Part shown: positions 48,070 through 61,425 of the stretch, in pieces
Layout: the number at the start of each line of letters is the position of its first letter
How positions within the stretch are numbered: the stretch's first letter is position 1
Assembly (NCBI GenBank): GCA_023374045.1
Contig: CM041776.1
Location: forward strand, 47,994,171-48,058,170
DNA from: Limonium bicolor
Lineage: Eukaryota > Streptophyta > Magnoliopsida > Caryophyllales > Plumbaginaceae
Length of the DNA: 64,000 bases
Reading direction: 5' to 3'
Made by a program: the position numbers and the translations under genes
The notes under the pieces: generated by a model
What the model was told of the DNA's origin: nothing
Database searches by the model: none
What the model saw: the letters and a program-made list of their open reading frames with translations, nothing else

Positions 48070-49818
48070 TGCAGACGTTATATAGTGAGTGGTTAGAACA
48101 GGTGTAATTAACATAAAAGAAAGAAATTAAAACCCAAAAATAACGTCGGGCTGCAAATAAATCCCGGTCGCAGTAGTATAGTGAAAATGTAAGCAACCGG
48201 ATGTCAAACCGTGGGACTAATATATATATTCTAGTACCTAAGCGTGTCACAAGAGGGGGGATTAATTGACTTGTAAAATAAATAAAAAGAAAAGATAAGA
48301 TAAACTAAGTTAACTGATAAATAAAATGGAACTCTGGGTTAGGTTAATATAATCTGCATAATTAAGCTATCTCTACTGGTTCAATAATTTGGCAAGGTTC
48401 CTGTAAATATCTTAAGGACTAAGTCATAGCCTCATAAGAACTCATTCACCTGTAATGCAAGGTTCTAATCAAGGTTCAAGCAAAAGCCTGCGAACGGCAG
48501 AGGAGTATTTGAGGAATTACATTTGCAACTGAATACTAACTCATTAAATCATAATAAAACTTCCTCCAGTTTTACGCTTTAATTAACCTGTCTATTTATC
48601 ACCTGGTCTGATCAAAAATAGACTTAGTAGAGCAATTTAATAAATTCGCGAGATTTATTAGAAAGGCGAGATGACCTTTAAAACGTAACAAACTGTATAT
48701 AAATAAACCAGTAGAAATATTGCATAATTAATACAGATACATAATAACTATTCCCAGAGTAAACGTAAACTAGCCTAACATATTAAATAGATAGATAGAG
48801 ACGAGAGAAATAGAAGTCATCCGTAATCACTCCGTCTCACTCTGCTATTTTGTGTACGTAGGGCTAGAGGTGAATTTGGTGGACTGTAAAATAAATAAAA
48901 TGGAGAAGGCGGGAGAAGAATGAGATGGTGGTGAAGTGGTCGTGATCGATTGGTGAATTCGTGTGTCATTTATTGGGTGAAGCTCGTGGGTTTAAATAGG
49001 GAAAGGAAAAGGCAAAGGCAGCAGATAAGGAACGCGTGAATGGATTGAGCTCATTGATTGCTCACTGATTGAAGCATTGATTGCAGGGGACAGGAGTTGG
49101 AGACGGGGAGCGAAATAAGGTAGGCGGAGTAGATAGATATGGCAGTGGACGAGTTGCAGACAGGGCGGAGCCAAGTTGCAGAGAACGACCGGCGAAGAAT
49201 AAACTAGTCGCGACTAAAATTAGTCACAACCGCCTCGTCAACCGCCCCCTGTCCGCCAGGCGGTTCCATGTCTCTTGTCCGCCACTTAGGGGGCGGTAGC
49301 CTGTGTCTCGTCCGCCTCCCTTTGAGGCGGTAGCCTCTCTTCTCCTCTCCGCCAATGAACCAGGCGGTAGCCTGTGTCTCGTCCGCCTGATAAGGAGGCG
49401 GTCTCCTCTCTCTTGACCGCCTCGCGTCTTATGTGTGTTGTCCGCCTCTTTGTAGGCGGTACTCTCTATTCCCGTCCGCCTCGCGGTCGTGTGTGAGAGG
49501 TCCGCTAGTTATTGGGCGGTCGTGCCCTCTTGTCCATGCGATATTATATATATTATACATAATATATATAACAATCTTCAACCGGCTCTACATTCTTCGT
49601 TATATGTCCGTTTCTCTGAGCCGTTTGCGTCTATGTGTTCGTCTCTTTGTCTACTTCACTCCCGGCTTGGTTTTCCTCATGTTAAACCAATAATTTTGTG
49701 AGATAATAATAAAACATAAACTAGAGGAAAACTAACCGAAGTGGAGAAATGAGCAAGAAAAGTGCTAATATTATATATGAAATACACCTAATAAACATGC
49801 TCATTTGGACACTTATCA
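48070..49818 (-). repeat. 5' LTR of element E (1.75 kb)
   Basis: Sister of 44301-46051; same hairpin array at 49229-49530, shorter AT run near 49543-49570. No gene. Confidence 0.9.
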
Positions 49819-49823
49819 ACCTT
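49819..49823 (+). repeat. Right target-site duplication of element E (ACCTT)
   Basis: Mate of 44296-44300. Confidence 0.9.
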
Positions 49824-52676
49824 TCAAAATCTCAAAACTCCATACTTCATCTCCATGGGTGTACCCCATTTTGAAGAGAAAGCTCCACATTCTTGAAGCC
49901 AAGTGTCTTCTTGTTGCTCTAAGGTAAGAAGGAAATCAAAAACTCACTCATTCCTTCATTTCCTTCTTGAAATCGATTTTCCTTGTTTTGAACACCATGC
50001 TTGTTCTCCATGTTAGCTTGTTCAATCTCCTTGAGGAGTTGGAGCTAGCCCAATCCCACTACCAAACATTTCATTTTTGAAATAGAAGGTAATTCCCTCC
50101 ATAAGTTCAAGCAATTTCTAATGCTAGGGTTAAAGGAATTATAAACCCTAAATACTCATGGTGGCAATCTTGGCTTGGTCATTAGTGTAGCGGTAAATCC
50201 CGTTGATAACCGATTGTGGAACAAGGAACAAAGAGAAGGGAAGGTTTGGGAAGAAAAACCAAAGGTAATAAACTTACCTTAAACCAATGTGTGAGCTATG
50301 GAATGTGTTTTGTTTTGGTGTAAATAAATGTTCAGTGAAATGCAGGTGTTGCTAATAATATGAGGAAATTCAGTGTTTTATTTAATGTTGTTTAAGGGCC
50401 CAAGAGTCAAGCTTGTAGGGTTTATGAATGTTGAGAGCTATTATGGGTTAAATGGTGAAATTAAGTGTGTTTTGGTGCCTTGGGTGAGTTGATGGTTGAA
50501 GTGTTTAATGGGTTAAGAGATGAGTGGGAACATGTAAACATTGTGGGGAGATCATGTCAAAATTGATGTAGAAATATAATGGTTCAAATACATTTTGAGT
50601 GAGAGCAAACTAGTGAGCTTCAAGTGTTTTGAAAGAATATTTAAGGAATTTGGAAGTGAGCTTGTAAATGAATTTGGAAGGGGTTATATGAAGGTTTTAG
50701 CGTGCCTAATGATGTAAGAACACCTTAGGAGACTTGTGGAGAAGTTTGGAAAAGATTTGACAAATTAAGGGCTGATTTTGGTGGCGTCCGACCCAGGGGT
50801 CCGACCCACAGTTGGGTCGGACGGGCCCTGTAGGTCACCCGCAAATGCTTCTGGAATGGTCCGACCCAGATGGTTGGGTCGGACATGGGTCAGACGTGCA
50901 CGTTAGAAAAGTCGGAAATGTTTCTGGAATGGTCCGACCCAGACGGTGGGTCGGACATGGGTCGGACATGGTAGATGTTGCAGACCCAAATGTTTCTGGA
51001 ATGGTCCGACCCAGACGGTGGGTCGGACATGGTAGATGTCGCAGACCCAAATGTTTCTGGAATGGTCCGACCCAGACGGTGGGTCGGACATGGGTCGGAC
51101 ATGATGGAAGTTTTGGGACCCGAAGGCTACTGGAAGGGTCCGACCCAGAGGTGGGTCGGACAGTGGGTCGGACGGACCCAAAACCTATAAAAAAAAAAGA
51201 GAGAAAAGAAAATGACAAATGTAGTTAACCATAGGGGGTACAATGAGGGTAATCTAGGGTAGGTTAGGCATTTAAAACATGTCATATAATTATGTAAAAT
51301 ACTTAGTAAAGTTTGAAGTTAAGTAAATAAATTAACCGAACTTATCAATCATGTTTAGGAACAACTTACGGAAGAACCCTAGAGCGGCAAGGACCAAGGT
51401 ATGGTTTTCTTGCAGTCCGTTGCCTACCGGTTTACACCGGCTTGTGTGCTACTTGTGTTTTTTTGTGTTTACAACCTTGTAAGATTAAATCATGAAACGA
51501 GTTTACCGTTTTACTATTATTAATGTGACGTGTACGTGCCGATACCGGTAACCTCGAATGCGTGCTAACCATTGTTTAACCCAAGTCTAGAAACGTAAGA
51601 GAACGGTATCCGGTAACAACGTTCCCAACCTAAGGAACGTTCTAACCCGGCTATGTGTGTTTGGTTATGATGCGTGTTGCTATATTATGCCTTGCTTCCC
51701 TTGTATGTCTAACCGGACTTAAACACTTGCTTGTGTGAGTTTATGTTAAGCTCCCCTTGTGGGACTTCTAACGAGTGCTAACCGGGGAGTGAGGAATCCG
51801 GTCGTTCCGGTCACGCGTGTATGTATGGGGGTCGACATCTGAATCAGATTCGACTCTCTCCTTATGTTCGGGTAGTTTTCCTTTTTACGGGGAATTCGAC
51901 CTCCCATAGCTTAGCCAAAGCTACCTACCTGACTTCCACTCGGGCTAGGGGGAAATTATGTGTTGATGTGTTTGGGTCACTACGCTCGTCTCATCTTTCA
52001 AGTTAAAGTTATTCATCCGACTAACAAAACAGTAATGTGATATGTGTTAAGCTTAACATGAGGATGAAGACATCCTCTAGGCTTACAAGTTGACTAACCA
52101 TGTTGGTAGTTACTTAATGTGAACTGTTTTCACTATGTATGTGTTGTTATTGTTCTGCAATAATTCCTGTTATATATGTGCATGTTGTATGATAAAATCA
52201 ACTCCATGTAATAATGACAAATAGTCACGTGTATCCCGGTAGTCAGCGGGCTGCACGTTAACCATGCCAGCAAAAGGTTGCTGACCCCCTTTGGGGGCTA
52301 TGTTTATTTGCAGGATGAGGATCGAGGAAGCAGATTGGCTATAGATCCTAGGATGTCGATATTTTGTTGTTTTTGGATGTTGGACCCGAGTAGTGTTTGT
52401 GCACTCGAGGTCGTTTACTTTTGGTGGATGTAAGGTTGGTTAGTGATTTTTGAACAGTTACACTCGGTATATTGTAATTCTTTTTGGATGGTCATTTTTG
52501 GAAGGTTGTAAGTATGCTCGGGATTCGTGTGATCAGACCGATACATATTATGTCACAGCCTTGTTAGCCACGTGGGTGGCTAACGGCGTGTAACACCGCC
52601 CTTTTGGTATATATTTAAGTAATGATTTCCGCTGCGATTATTGATTAAGTGTTAAGGTTTTGGATGGGGTGTTACA
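49824..52676 (+). repeat. 3' LTR of element B, second segment (after element E)
   Basis: Matches 34445-37268. It contains the hairpin array (50786-51180), the CCAGCA/CCCCC hairpin with TTTGCAG (52265-52313) and the U5 stem-loop (52564-52583). No gene. Confidence 0.85.
50786..51180. repeat. GC-rich hairpin array in LTR B (3' copy)
   Basis: Same GTCCGACCCA/TGGGTCGGAC units as 35401-35804; one unit here lacks the extra CATGGGTCGGA arm. Confidence 0.85.
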
Positions 52677-52681
52677 TGGGA
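52677..52681 (+). repeat. Right target-site duplication of element B (TGGGA)
   Basis: Mate of 15715-15719. Confidence 0.9.
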
Positions 52682-54029
52682 AGTATGAGTTTCAGTTACA
52701 TGATGATGGACTGATCAGATTAAGGGGCAGATTATGTATTCCCAGAGACAACACTGATATAAAAGAGCTTATTCTTCGAGAGTCCCACACTTCTGCCCAC
52801 ATCTGTCCATCCAGGAGCTTCTAATGTACAAAGATCTAAAGAGGTATTTTGGTGGAGTGGTATGAAGGGAGACGTGACAGAATATGTGATTCGATGTCTC
52901 ACTTGTCAGAAAGTGAAATTCGAACATAGACGACCAGGAGGTATGGTTACATCTATGCCAGTTTGAATGGAAGTTTTATGATATCTCTATGGACTTCGTG
53001 GTGGTCTACCACCTGCGGAGGAGGACTAATATGATTTGGGTTGTTGTTGATCGACTGACCAAAGTTGTTAGGTTTATTCCGATGAAAGACACTTGGAAAG
53101 TGCCAAAGTTGGCAGAACTATTTGAGAAAGAGATTAGCAGACATCATGGAGTACCAAAGACTATTGTTTCAGATCGAGATACTAGATTTCTCTCACGATA
53201 TTGGCGAGCTACTCGCGAAGCACTTGGCACTGAATTGAAGCTTAGCACAGCATTTCATCCTCAGACAGATGGTCAGTCAGAGAGGACTATTCAGACCTTA
53301 GAGGACATGTTACGAGCATGTGCCTTGGACTTCCATGGCAGCTGGATAGATAGATTACATCTCATCGAATTTGCATACAATAACAGCTATCACGCCTTTA
53401 TACAGATGTCACCTTTTCAAGCCTTATATGGCAGACCATGTCGCACACCATTGTGCTGGGACGAGTCTAGTGAGACCGTCATCATTGGGCCTGAGTACTT
53501 AGAGCAAGTTCAGGCAGAAGTACAACAAATCAGAAATAACATGAAAGCAGCACAAGACAGACAGAAATCATATGCTGATGAAAGGCGACGAGACCTTGAG
53601 TTCGCGGTTGGCGACCAGGTATTTCTACGAGTTTCACCCATGAAGGGTGTATTCAGATTTGGACAGAAGGGCAAGCTAAGCCCGAAATTTGTAGGACCCT
53701 ACGCTATCACAGAGTGGGTGGGCCTTGTGGCATATCGACTTGATTTGCCAGTAGAGTTGGGCAAAGTACACAATGTTTTTCACGTGTCTTAGCTTAAGAA
53801 ATACATGCCTCACCCTTCTCATGTTCTACAACCAGAGACACTCTCATTAGAACCAACAATGCGGCATGTGGAAACGTCGCAACGAATCATAGATAGAAAG
53901 ACACGAGATACTCGAAACAAGTCTGTGAGCCTCGTAAAGGTTCTTTGGTCGAACCACGATGTGGAAGAGGCCACATGGGAACTAGAAGCTGATATGCGAG
54001 CGAAGTTTCCCTCATTATTCACCGACTAG
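52677..54029 (+). pseudogene. pol: pol of element A, second part: integrase and chromodomain
   Basis: Integrates the cDNA; the chromodomain can guide targeting to marked chromatin. KYEFQLHDDG continues the frame broken at 15719. The zinc-binding region (52790-52930, CLTCQKVKFEHRR) is crossed by several one-base losses, mostly in short homopolymers. From 52989 the frame is open to 53790: catalytic-core [17 protein letters not shown] and DGQSERT, then a GKLSPKFVGPY-type motif. A TAG at 53790 (probably from CAG) separates the chromodomain, 53805-54029, with RIIDRKTRDTRNKSVSLVKV, LWSNHDVEEATWE and a final MRAKFPSLF. This C terminus is typical of Tekay chromoviruses. Confidence 0.9.
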
Positions 54030-54462
54030 ACACTTTAGTCTAGGGTACGGGGGCGTACCCCTTTCTTTTTGGGGGGGGGAGCCTTTTTCGTTTGTTAGTT
54101 TATTATGCATTTTGTTGCACTTTTGTGCATTTCTATGACACCTTGTCTTGTATGTGTTCTTGTGTAACACTGTATTTGAATGTACTTTGTACTTCCACTT
54201 GCTGATGTGTACTTCGTTACACTACAATGGAAAGTTTATGTGCACTACGCTGCACTACCTGATATGAAATGTGATTGTGTTTATTACATTACACTATATT
54301 GTTCCAAAGTACTCTTGTTGTGTTTGATGTACACAGTGAACTTAGGGATATAGAGACTTGGGACTTGATCCCTAAAATCTAGATCGAGTTGTGGATACCT
54401 AACGGAATTTGATTCCCCACAACCTTATAAATTTAGATATGAGACTTCGGGGCGAAGTCCTT

Positions 54463-54478
54463 TTTAAGGGGGGTAGAT
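54463..54478 (+). other. Polypurine tract of element A
   Basis: TTTTTAAGGGGGGTAGAT immediately before the 3' LTR. Confidence 0.85.
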
Positions 54479-57400
54479 TGAAATACCCCAAATCTAATTA
54501 ATGTTATAAAACCATTATTTAATGGAGTATAATCCAAATATAAATCATTTCACGTACGCATGCAAACCCATGCATGAAAACGTTACGTAAAAATAGTCGC
54601 TTCACCATAAACGCTAAAACGCCTTAGAAACATGTGATCAAGCATGACCTTGTATGACCTTCTAAAACTCAAACCAAATGGTCATACACTCATTATATGA
54701 ATATATAAACATATTCCCTAGGCTATATTCAGTCAAAAACGCAAAATGCTCGGGAGTGCTCACGCACGCCCCTTAAAGCACGAAAAGCCCGGAGGAGTGC
54801 CGAGGTGGCACGAACTCCTATAAAATTAATTCTTAGAGTTCCTAACATCATTATTACCCATTATAAAGAGAACCCACGAAGTGGTTTCTCAAAGTTCAAC
54901 AAAAACCTCAGGAGTATTTCTTAGCGCTCCTTTTTGGCCCGGGAGTGTCCCGAAGCCAGTAAATTATGACATGGGTTGATGTAACCTCATGTAACTCAAT
55001 GTAATGTCTTAATATATCATTATTTACTATAATAAGAGTTTACAAACACTTGGAACTCATAAAAACAATTTATTTCCCAAAATTTCCTTAGAGCACAAAA
55101 ACACACCTTCGGGTGTCACGAAAACGCGTTTTACGCAATTGCCTTGTAGTTTTTGACATGCCACGAATTGGTAATCTTAAATAGGGTTAAAATGACCTTC
55201 TAAATCAGTTTGAGAGACTAGTCAACAAGGCACTCTATAGGGGCCGATTTTATGCTCAAAAACTAGTATAAAACTTACATTAAAAATTTATAAAAGGCAT
55301 AAAACATGGTGACTCACCTTCCCATGTGCTATAATACTTAATTTCAAAGTATGTAGGTCTCATTTGACCAGCAAGCTGTCGAAATTATGCCATGGAAAGG
55401 CCATGTTAGCTAGGAAGAAAACAAAATGTAAAAAGGCAAAAGTGGATCTAGATTCCACCTTTTTCATTTCTTAAACTTCAAGAGACTTTCCATGCTTCTT
55501 CCTTGGCTCTTCATCACCGATTGAGACCCTCCATTTGAGCTTGGAAATCGTCCACCTACAAGGGAAGAAGAAGACAAGCAAAACTTAGAAAAATCAAAAG
55601 AATAAACCTTACTTTTCTTACCTTGTCATTTAGCTCACCATTATTTCCCTCCACATTGTCTTGTCTTGCATTATAGCCGATCATATGCTGGAAAGAAGGG
55701 CATTTATTGAGCCAATAACTCATGTAATAAACTAAGGAAAAAGTATAGTCATTTGACATTAAAAATTAACAAAACAAAAAATCAAATTCCAAATTGCCTT
55801 CTCTTCTTACGTGAGCTTAGTCTCATTTTCCTCCTTGCACTCTTCACCACCGAATTGGTAAGGCTCCCTCCTCTCTCTTATAGCTTCATCTTCTTCCTTT
55901 GAAGCTCTTAAGTCCATTAATGGAGTTTGAACTTCTATCCTCATCTTTAAGGTAATTTCCTTGCATTTCTTGGCAAGCCTTGAAGCAAAACTCTTCATAG
56001 CACACCAACAAGAATTCGACATCAACTAGTGTTCCAAGGAGGTTGTCTAAACCAACATTAATCCAAGGAGCATCTCAAGGTTATCTTAAGGTAGTTTTCA
56101 AGCTTGAAAATCCAAAGAACATTTTATTGTGTAACCAATTTCTATATCTTCTAAGGCCCTTTTCTTCTTCATTTTCATGAAGGAGAACTTGTTCTTCATC
56201 CACCTTAAGTGAGCCGAAATTATAAGGAGAAAAGCTTAAGGTAAATTCTTGGAAAACTACTTACAAATCTACTTAAGATCTTTATTCAAGATCTAACTCC
56301 TAAACTCCTTCACCACTTGCGTATAACCGAAGTGGAGCATCAAAATTTCCTTGGAGAAAGCTTGGAGATTCAAGAGGAGTTCAAGCACTTAACCACCTTT
56401 GTTAAGAAGTAAGTTTATTAAGTTAATCTTTATGTTATAAGCTTTGTTAAGCTTCTAAAAATTATACAAAAATTATATACATCTCCTAGGTTAATTAAAA
56501 CCGAAACTACATGGTATTATATGCCAAAAATATAATCTATAACATATATGGAAAATATTTACCTTAAGACACATTTTTGTGTCACAAAATTTATTTATGT
56601 TACATATTAATTCAAGCCGAAATGTCAAGGGCAAAAATACTTTATTTGAGCTAAGAATCAATATAAGACATTACAATAATTTTTACATGAGTTATATGAC
56701 TCATATGAGTTTATGTACATTTATTATGACATATAAATCCACTTTTATATACTATATGGTGACTATTTAATTATGGCCAAATTGCCTAAGTGAAAAATAG
56801 ATTTTTATGAGCTACTAATGTATATAAACTTATACTACAAAGTTTAGTGAGTTAAAAATATTTTATTAGTGCTTAAATGGCTAATTAATTAAGTTATGTG
56901 GCAAAGATGTAATTTTTACAAAGTTTGGTGTATATATTGTGAAAGCCAAGAGTTAAGAGTATATTTAGAGTAATTATGATATAATATAAGGTTAGGAATT
57001 TAGTTCATGAATTTTAGATAATTTAAACAAGTGTTAAAATACATTTTATAAAGTTTTGGGCTATTATGTAATTTATAAAAGTTGTTAAGAAAGTTTGGAA
57101 CTTATTAGTGGGAGAATTCATAATTAAGAGAATTATTAGGTTCACTTTCGAAATTTTAAGGAATTAAATATTTAAACTATAGTTTATAAGTTATTAAGTA
57201 ACTATTATAAAGTTTTGGGGTGAAAATGTAATTAATGGAAAGTACATGACCAAGGCCGAATTATTTTGGGTTAGTTTGGTAATTTAAGAATTTATATATG
57301 TAAATTCGGCATTTATGGAGAATCAAAAATTAAAACTATAGTTTATAAGGCATTATGTAAAGGTTATAAGATTTTGTGGTTAGATTGTAATTATAGGAAA

Positions 57401-59359
57401 TAAATTAGTAAGGCCGAGAATTTAAGGGGCTAAGTTGTAATTTTTGAAAGTTATAATATCTAAAAGCTATATGCCAAAATATTAGTGTGACTTTGTAATT
57501 TAGCTAAATAAGAAGTTAAAACTCTATAATATAATGAGATTAGAATTTAAATATAAAGTTTATGTATTAATGTGGTTGTTTTGTAAATAACCGAAATATA
57601 AGGGTAAGAATTTAGATTTAAATAAATATAGGTCCTATATGGATATTTGGAGGAATTAGAAAGAAAGAATTTTGATTAAAGGAGTTATGAAGTTTAAACT
57701 ATGACTTATATAGTTATAAGGAAATTAAAGGTAACCAATAATTATTATTTATGTTAAAGGAGGAATGATGAAAACTATAAGAATTTTATGTCCATGTATG
57801 ACATATAAAAATAGTTAAGAATATTATAAGTTGTTGTGTCACCTAGACAATTAAAAATAAATAACAAATATAGTACATGAATAAATAAATACATATTTGT
57901 ACATTAAAGGAATTATGAATAAATAAAAAGGAATAACAAATAAGTTATACATAAAATCATGAGGTAATTAAAAGAAACAAACCTCACATGAAATAACAAA
58001 TACGAGATTTGTTAAAAGATCCAACAGAATTATTATATAAGGGTAACATAAATTAACCCTCTCAGTTAATCCTATTCTAGGACTTTGTTTGACCAGACGT
58101 TGACCAGGGTATAATCAACTGCAACCTACGGTGAACGGTATGGGATTCTTGCAACCTGTTTTCTACCGAATTACACCGGCTTGTGTGCTATCTGTTGTTT
58201 GAATTAATGACCAAGATAATTAATGTAAAATGTTGTTCACTCTTGTGCACTGTTGTATTATTTTATGTGCGTGAATGATGCTGACTACAACGTGTATGTC
58301 CCACGCATACAAACACTACTATACCAGTGGATTAAATACCTGCGCTTCAGTATACCGAGGACTTGTACTCAAGTCTCTCACTAACTTCACTTTATAACAA
58401 ACGTCATTATCCTAAACGTGATAATTGACAATACGCATTGTGTTCTTGTTTAACATCTTCTATGACACCTAACAATTCTATACTACGAGAACGAGGAGCC
58501 CAGTTGGATCTGGCCATGCATGCTACAGGAGTTGTACCTGTCTCAGGTCGTCTCCTATTCAGTTATACGTCGCGATAGAACATTTCAGTGGAGAGGAAGA
58601 CTTTATTCCTCTCGAGGGTTCTATTTCCCATCAGTTCAGTGGAGAGGAAGACTTCATTCCTCTCGAGGGTACGATTCCCACATTTCTCAGTACAGGAGTT
58701 AACTACGTTATCTTCTGAGGGACTAGTTTCCCAACCTTTCAATTTAACAAGGTCACTATACCTTCACTATTTGAAATACTCAGTTATACCTGTCAGTCCC
58801 ATTGTGTGGACCCGACTATCATTAAAAGATTACTGTTCAGCTAACTTGACCTTCTGAAGTCTTGTTCTATGTGACATTATTGTCCTTGTATGGATACTTG
58901 TTATTATCCTACTATGTTTGTTTACAGCTTTATAAAAATGAACTGCATGTATTCGACAAAGTAGTTGGTGTGGCCCGGTAGACGATGGGCTGCACGTTTT
59001 CCATACCAGCATTGTTTGCTGAGCCCCTTTGGGGGCACCCCCATTTTTCAGGTACCTGAAGTTGAGAAGATTACCACACCGAGTGTAGGTGGGGTAGATT
59101 CAAGCTATGGGAGTCTCCTTCTAGATAATTGTTTTTACTTAAGTATTTTACATTTGAGTTTGATTCCTAGTATCTCGGATTGTATTCGTATTCAGACCGT
59201 GACTTTTGGAGATTGTATTTGGAGTTAGCCTTGTTGGTCACAAGGGTGGCCAACGGCATTGTAATACCGCCCGGTTGTTGTATTTATTTCCGCTGCAGTT
59301 GTATTTTATTTGGGAGTGATCGCCGTTCAGGTTATTGGATTTCGGGTTGGGGTGTTACA
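54479..59359 (+). repeat. 3' LTR of element A (4.88 kb, full length)
   Basis: Starts TGAAATACCCC, ends GGGGTGTTACA. 57390-59359 matches 9177-11135; 54479-57389 is the part whose 5' counterpart is out of the window. AT-rich, no gene; short frames (for example 55807-56025 minus) have no support. Confidence 0.88.
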
Positions 59360-60317
59360 ACATATAGACTCGACCTCCTCGGACTTCTTGTTTTAGGAGG
59401 GAGGCATACTGAGATGGTGTGGTGGGATCTACCTAAATCCCAACTAATTCTAACAAATATTGTTTATGTAAACCAATGGAGCTGATAACTCATTGGTTAG
59501 GGTTATTCGACCCGATAAGATAAACAATGAATTAAGGAACTACCATTCTAATTAAAGAACGATTGACTTAATTGAGATAAGAACCGAGATTAGATTGAGA
59601 TAAGGTTTGAGATAGGATACAACCATTTCTATTTAAAGAATGGTTTGTATTCTAAGATTGAGATAAGGATTAAGATTGAGGTAAGATAAGGTTGGACTGA
59701 GATTAAGAGGAAACATAACTTAAGGAGTTAAATGATTAAATCACTAATTAAGGGAATGCCTTTAAGTCGTTCATTGTGTTTGAACTTTGATTGTTCATTT
59801 GTGGCTTGTTGTTTATTGCAAATTCTATTATGTTGTGCATCTAATCAACCTCCATGCTATCGACAATTAGTCGTCGTAGCCATGTTAGCTTGGTGGCCAT
59901 GAGAGGATCATACCAGCAAAGGTGCTGACCCCCTCGGGGGCTACTGTTTATATTTTGCAGATGAATGTCAGAAGGCGGCCGTCCTGAGAGTAAGATGGGG
60001 TAGACGTATTACGGGTTTAAGTGTGACCTACGAGTTGTGCATGTACACTCGTATGGCAATTTGAGTTAGTAAGCTGTATAGGATGTAAGGAGTTCGTAAG
60101 AGTGTTATGTATTTGGTTAAGGCTTGTAAGTACTAATGTTCGGTATATTCGGGTCCATCAGACCATAGCTAGATCTTGGAGATTTTAGTATGTCTAGTTG
60201 GTCATGTGGGTGACTAACGGCGGTAACACCAAATATTGTAAGAAATCCGTTGCAGAGTTAATATAAGTAAATGGAGGTTTATGAGATAAGTATGGCTTTA
60301 TGAGTTGGGGTGTTACA
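59360..60317 (+). repeat. Element F: 3' end of an older related LTR
   Basis: Ends GGGGTGTTACA and holds the family's two landmarks: the CCAGCA/TGCTG plus CCCCC/GGGGG hairpin followed by TTTTGCAG (59912-59960) and the U5 stem-loop (60198-60217). No TGAAATACCCC start is present between 59360 and 60317 and no primer site follows, so this looks like the tail of a 3' or solo LTR into which A inserted. The 5-bp duplication of A would be ACATA at 59360; its mate is out of the window. Confidence 0.65.
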
Positions 60318-60422
60318 TGGGGCTTTGGGCTTCGATTCAAATTGGCTGAGCTTTTGACCATGGATGGGCCTAATAACCAGATTGCAAAATTTTATTTAAT
60401 AGTTCTGAGATGTGTGAGTTAA

Positions 60423-61425
60423 TCATGCAAGGATAGAAAATTCTAAAAACAACCTAATCAACTCGGATTCCGCACCTTTTGACCGTTTTACCCTTCTAAA
60501 CAGTTGTCTTATGGGACCTTTTCCGTGGGTCAAATTTTGGGTACAACATAAGGGAATTCGGATCTGTGCCACTCGATGATTAGTCTTCTTACAGATTGAA
60601 ATTCTTCGGACCAGTTGGGCGCGCTGTTGAAGAGTTGGTTGTTTCGGATGATCAAAATTTTCCTGATAGCTAACAGAAAAGTCGAGGCCCAAACTGGTTT
60701 GCTTTTGCCCATAGGAATAAGATCACACCAGAAAGCAAAATTGTAGTGCACATTATCGGGCATGGTCAATTGAACTCCCCACCATGAGCACAAGCTGAGC
60801 CAAAGTTTCTCTAAGATTTTGCAGTTTAGAAACAGGTTTTAGTTTTTTTATAATTTGGGTTTTTTTTTGCAGTTTAAAAATAGGTGATGTGTAGTTTCTG
60901 GATACCTGCTGCGACAAAGAGGACATAAGAGTTCTCCAATGGGGATCATATTTGCTCCAAAAAGCCTCTTTCGTTGCTAGTTTTTTTATCAAGATATAGC
61001 CAGACTAGAAGCTCAATTCGAGGGGCACCAGGTTTCTCCAGTAACCTTGATACCAGCTAACTATGTTGGGAGTTTTAGCCTCCATCACCTATACATAAAA
61101 ACTCTTGACTGAAAATTCCTTCGTGCCAATGAGGCTCCAGCTTAGATGATCAACAACCAGAAGTGTAGGTGGGGAAGCATTATTCAGTAGAGACAACAGG
61201 TTTGTGAACCTCCTCTTGTTCATAGTTGAACAGATGCCGTCTCCAGGGCAATTGCCATATCCAAGATTCACCATTCCAAACACCAACATTTGTAACTGGT
61301 TCGGTCTTCTTATCACTAACTAAGTAAAGCCGTGAGAATGTACATCCGAGGGGCTTGAGACTTGCCCAAGGATCCAACCAGAAGCGGATTCGTTCTCCAT
61401 TCGCAAGTGTCCAACGCAGATTTTT
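60423..61425 (-). pseudogene. 5'-truncated L1-type LINE remnant (ORF2 C-terminal region)
   Basis: On the minus strand, in shifting frames: WTLANGERIRFWLDPW (about 61410), GVWNGESWIWQLPWRR, FSVKSFYV (about 61110) and a zf-RVT zinc finger CPLCRSRYPETTHHLFLNC (about 60940-60880), then ASTFLLAIRKILIIRNNQLF (about 60690-60630). This order is characteristic of the C-terminal end of plant L1-type ORF2 proteins; the reverse transcriptase and endonuclease parts are absent. Several frameshifts and stops make it inactive. Confidence 0.75.

Larger units (their letters stand above)
44301..49818 (-). mobile_element. Element E: Athila-like non-autonomous LTR retrotransposon
   Basis: 5.5 kb, LTRs 44301-46051 and 48070-49818, reading TGATAAGTG...GTCTGCA on the minus strand. 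The primer site TGGCGCCGTTGCCGGGGA (48049-48066) is the tRNA-Asp type typical of Athila. Repeated AAGTGTGGGGG motifs and a GGGAGGCAACCCGGG block after the single ORF are also familiar in Athila-type elements. The 2.0-kb internal region has one ORF and no pol. Confidence 0.88.
15720..52676 (+). mobile_element. Element B: Tekay/Del-type Ty3/gypsy retrotransposon with AlkB domain, containing elements D and E
   Basis: Starts TGAAATACCCC and ends GGGGTGTTACA, flanked by TGGGA duplications in A's pol. Net length without D and E is about 13.4 kb: LTRs of about 3.54 and 3.56 kb and an internal region of 6.33 kb (37269-43594) with gag, AlkB, protease, RT, RNase H, integrase and a chromodomain. Its 5' LTR is split by D and its 3' LTR by E. 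Coding regions align with A throughout but carry many one-base indels. Confidence 0.9.
9177..59359 (+). mobile_element. Element A: Tekay/Del-type Ty3/gypsy retrotransposon carrying an AlkB domain, split by element B
   Basis: A occupies 9177-15719 and 52677-59359; the gap is element B. Order: truncated 5' LTR, tRNA-iMet primer site, gag, AlkB, protease, RT, RNase H, [element B], integrase, chromodomain, polypurine tract, 3' LTR. The domain order, the chromodomain at the integrase C terminus and the long LTRs fit the Tekay/Del chromovirus lineage. Reading across the B insertion, with one copy of TGGGA removed, restores the pol frame and matches the corresponding part of B's own pol. A carries several nonsense codons and indels and is probably inactive as an autonomous element, but its AlkB frame is open. 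Confidence 0.9.
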
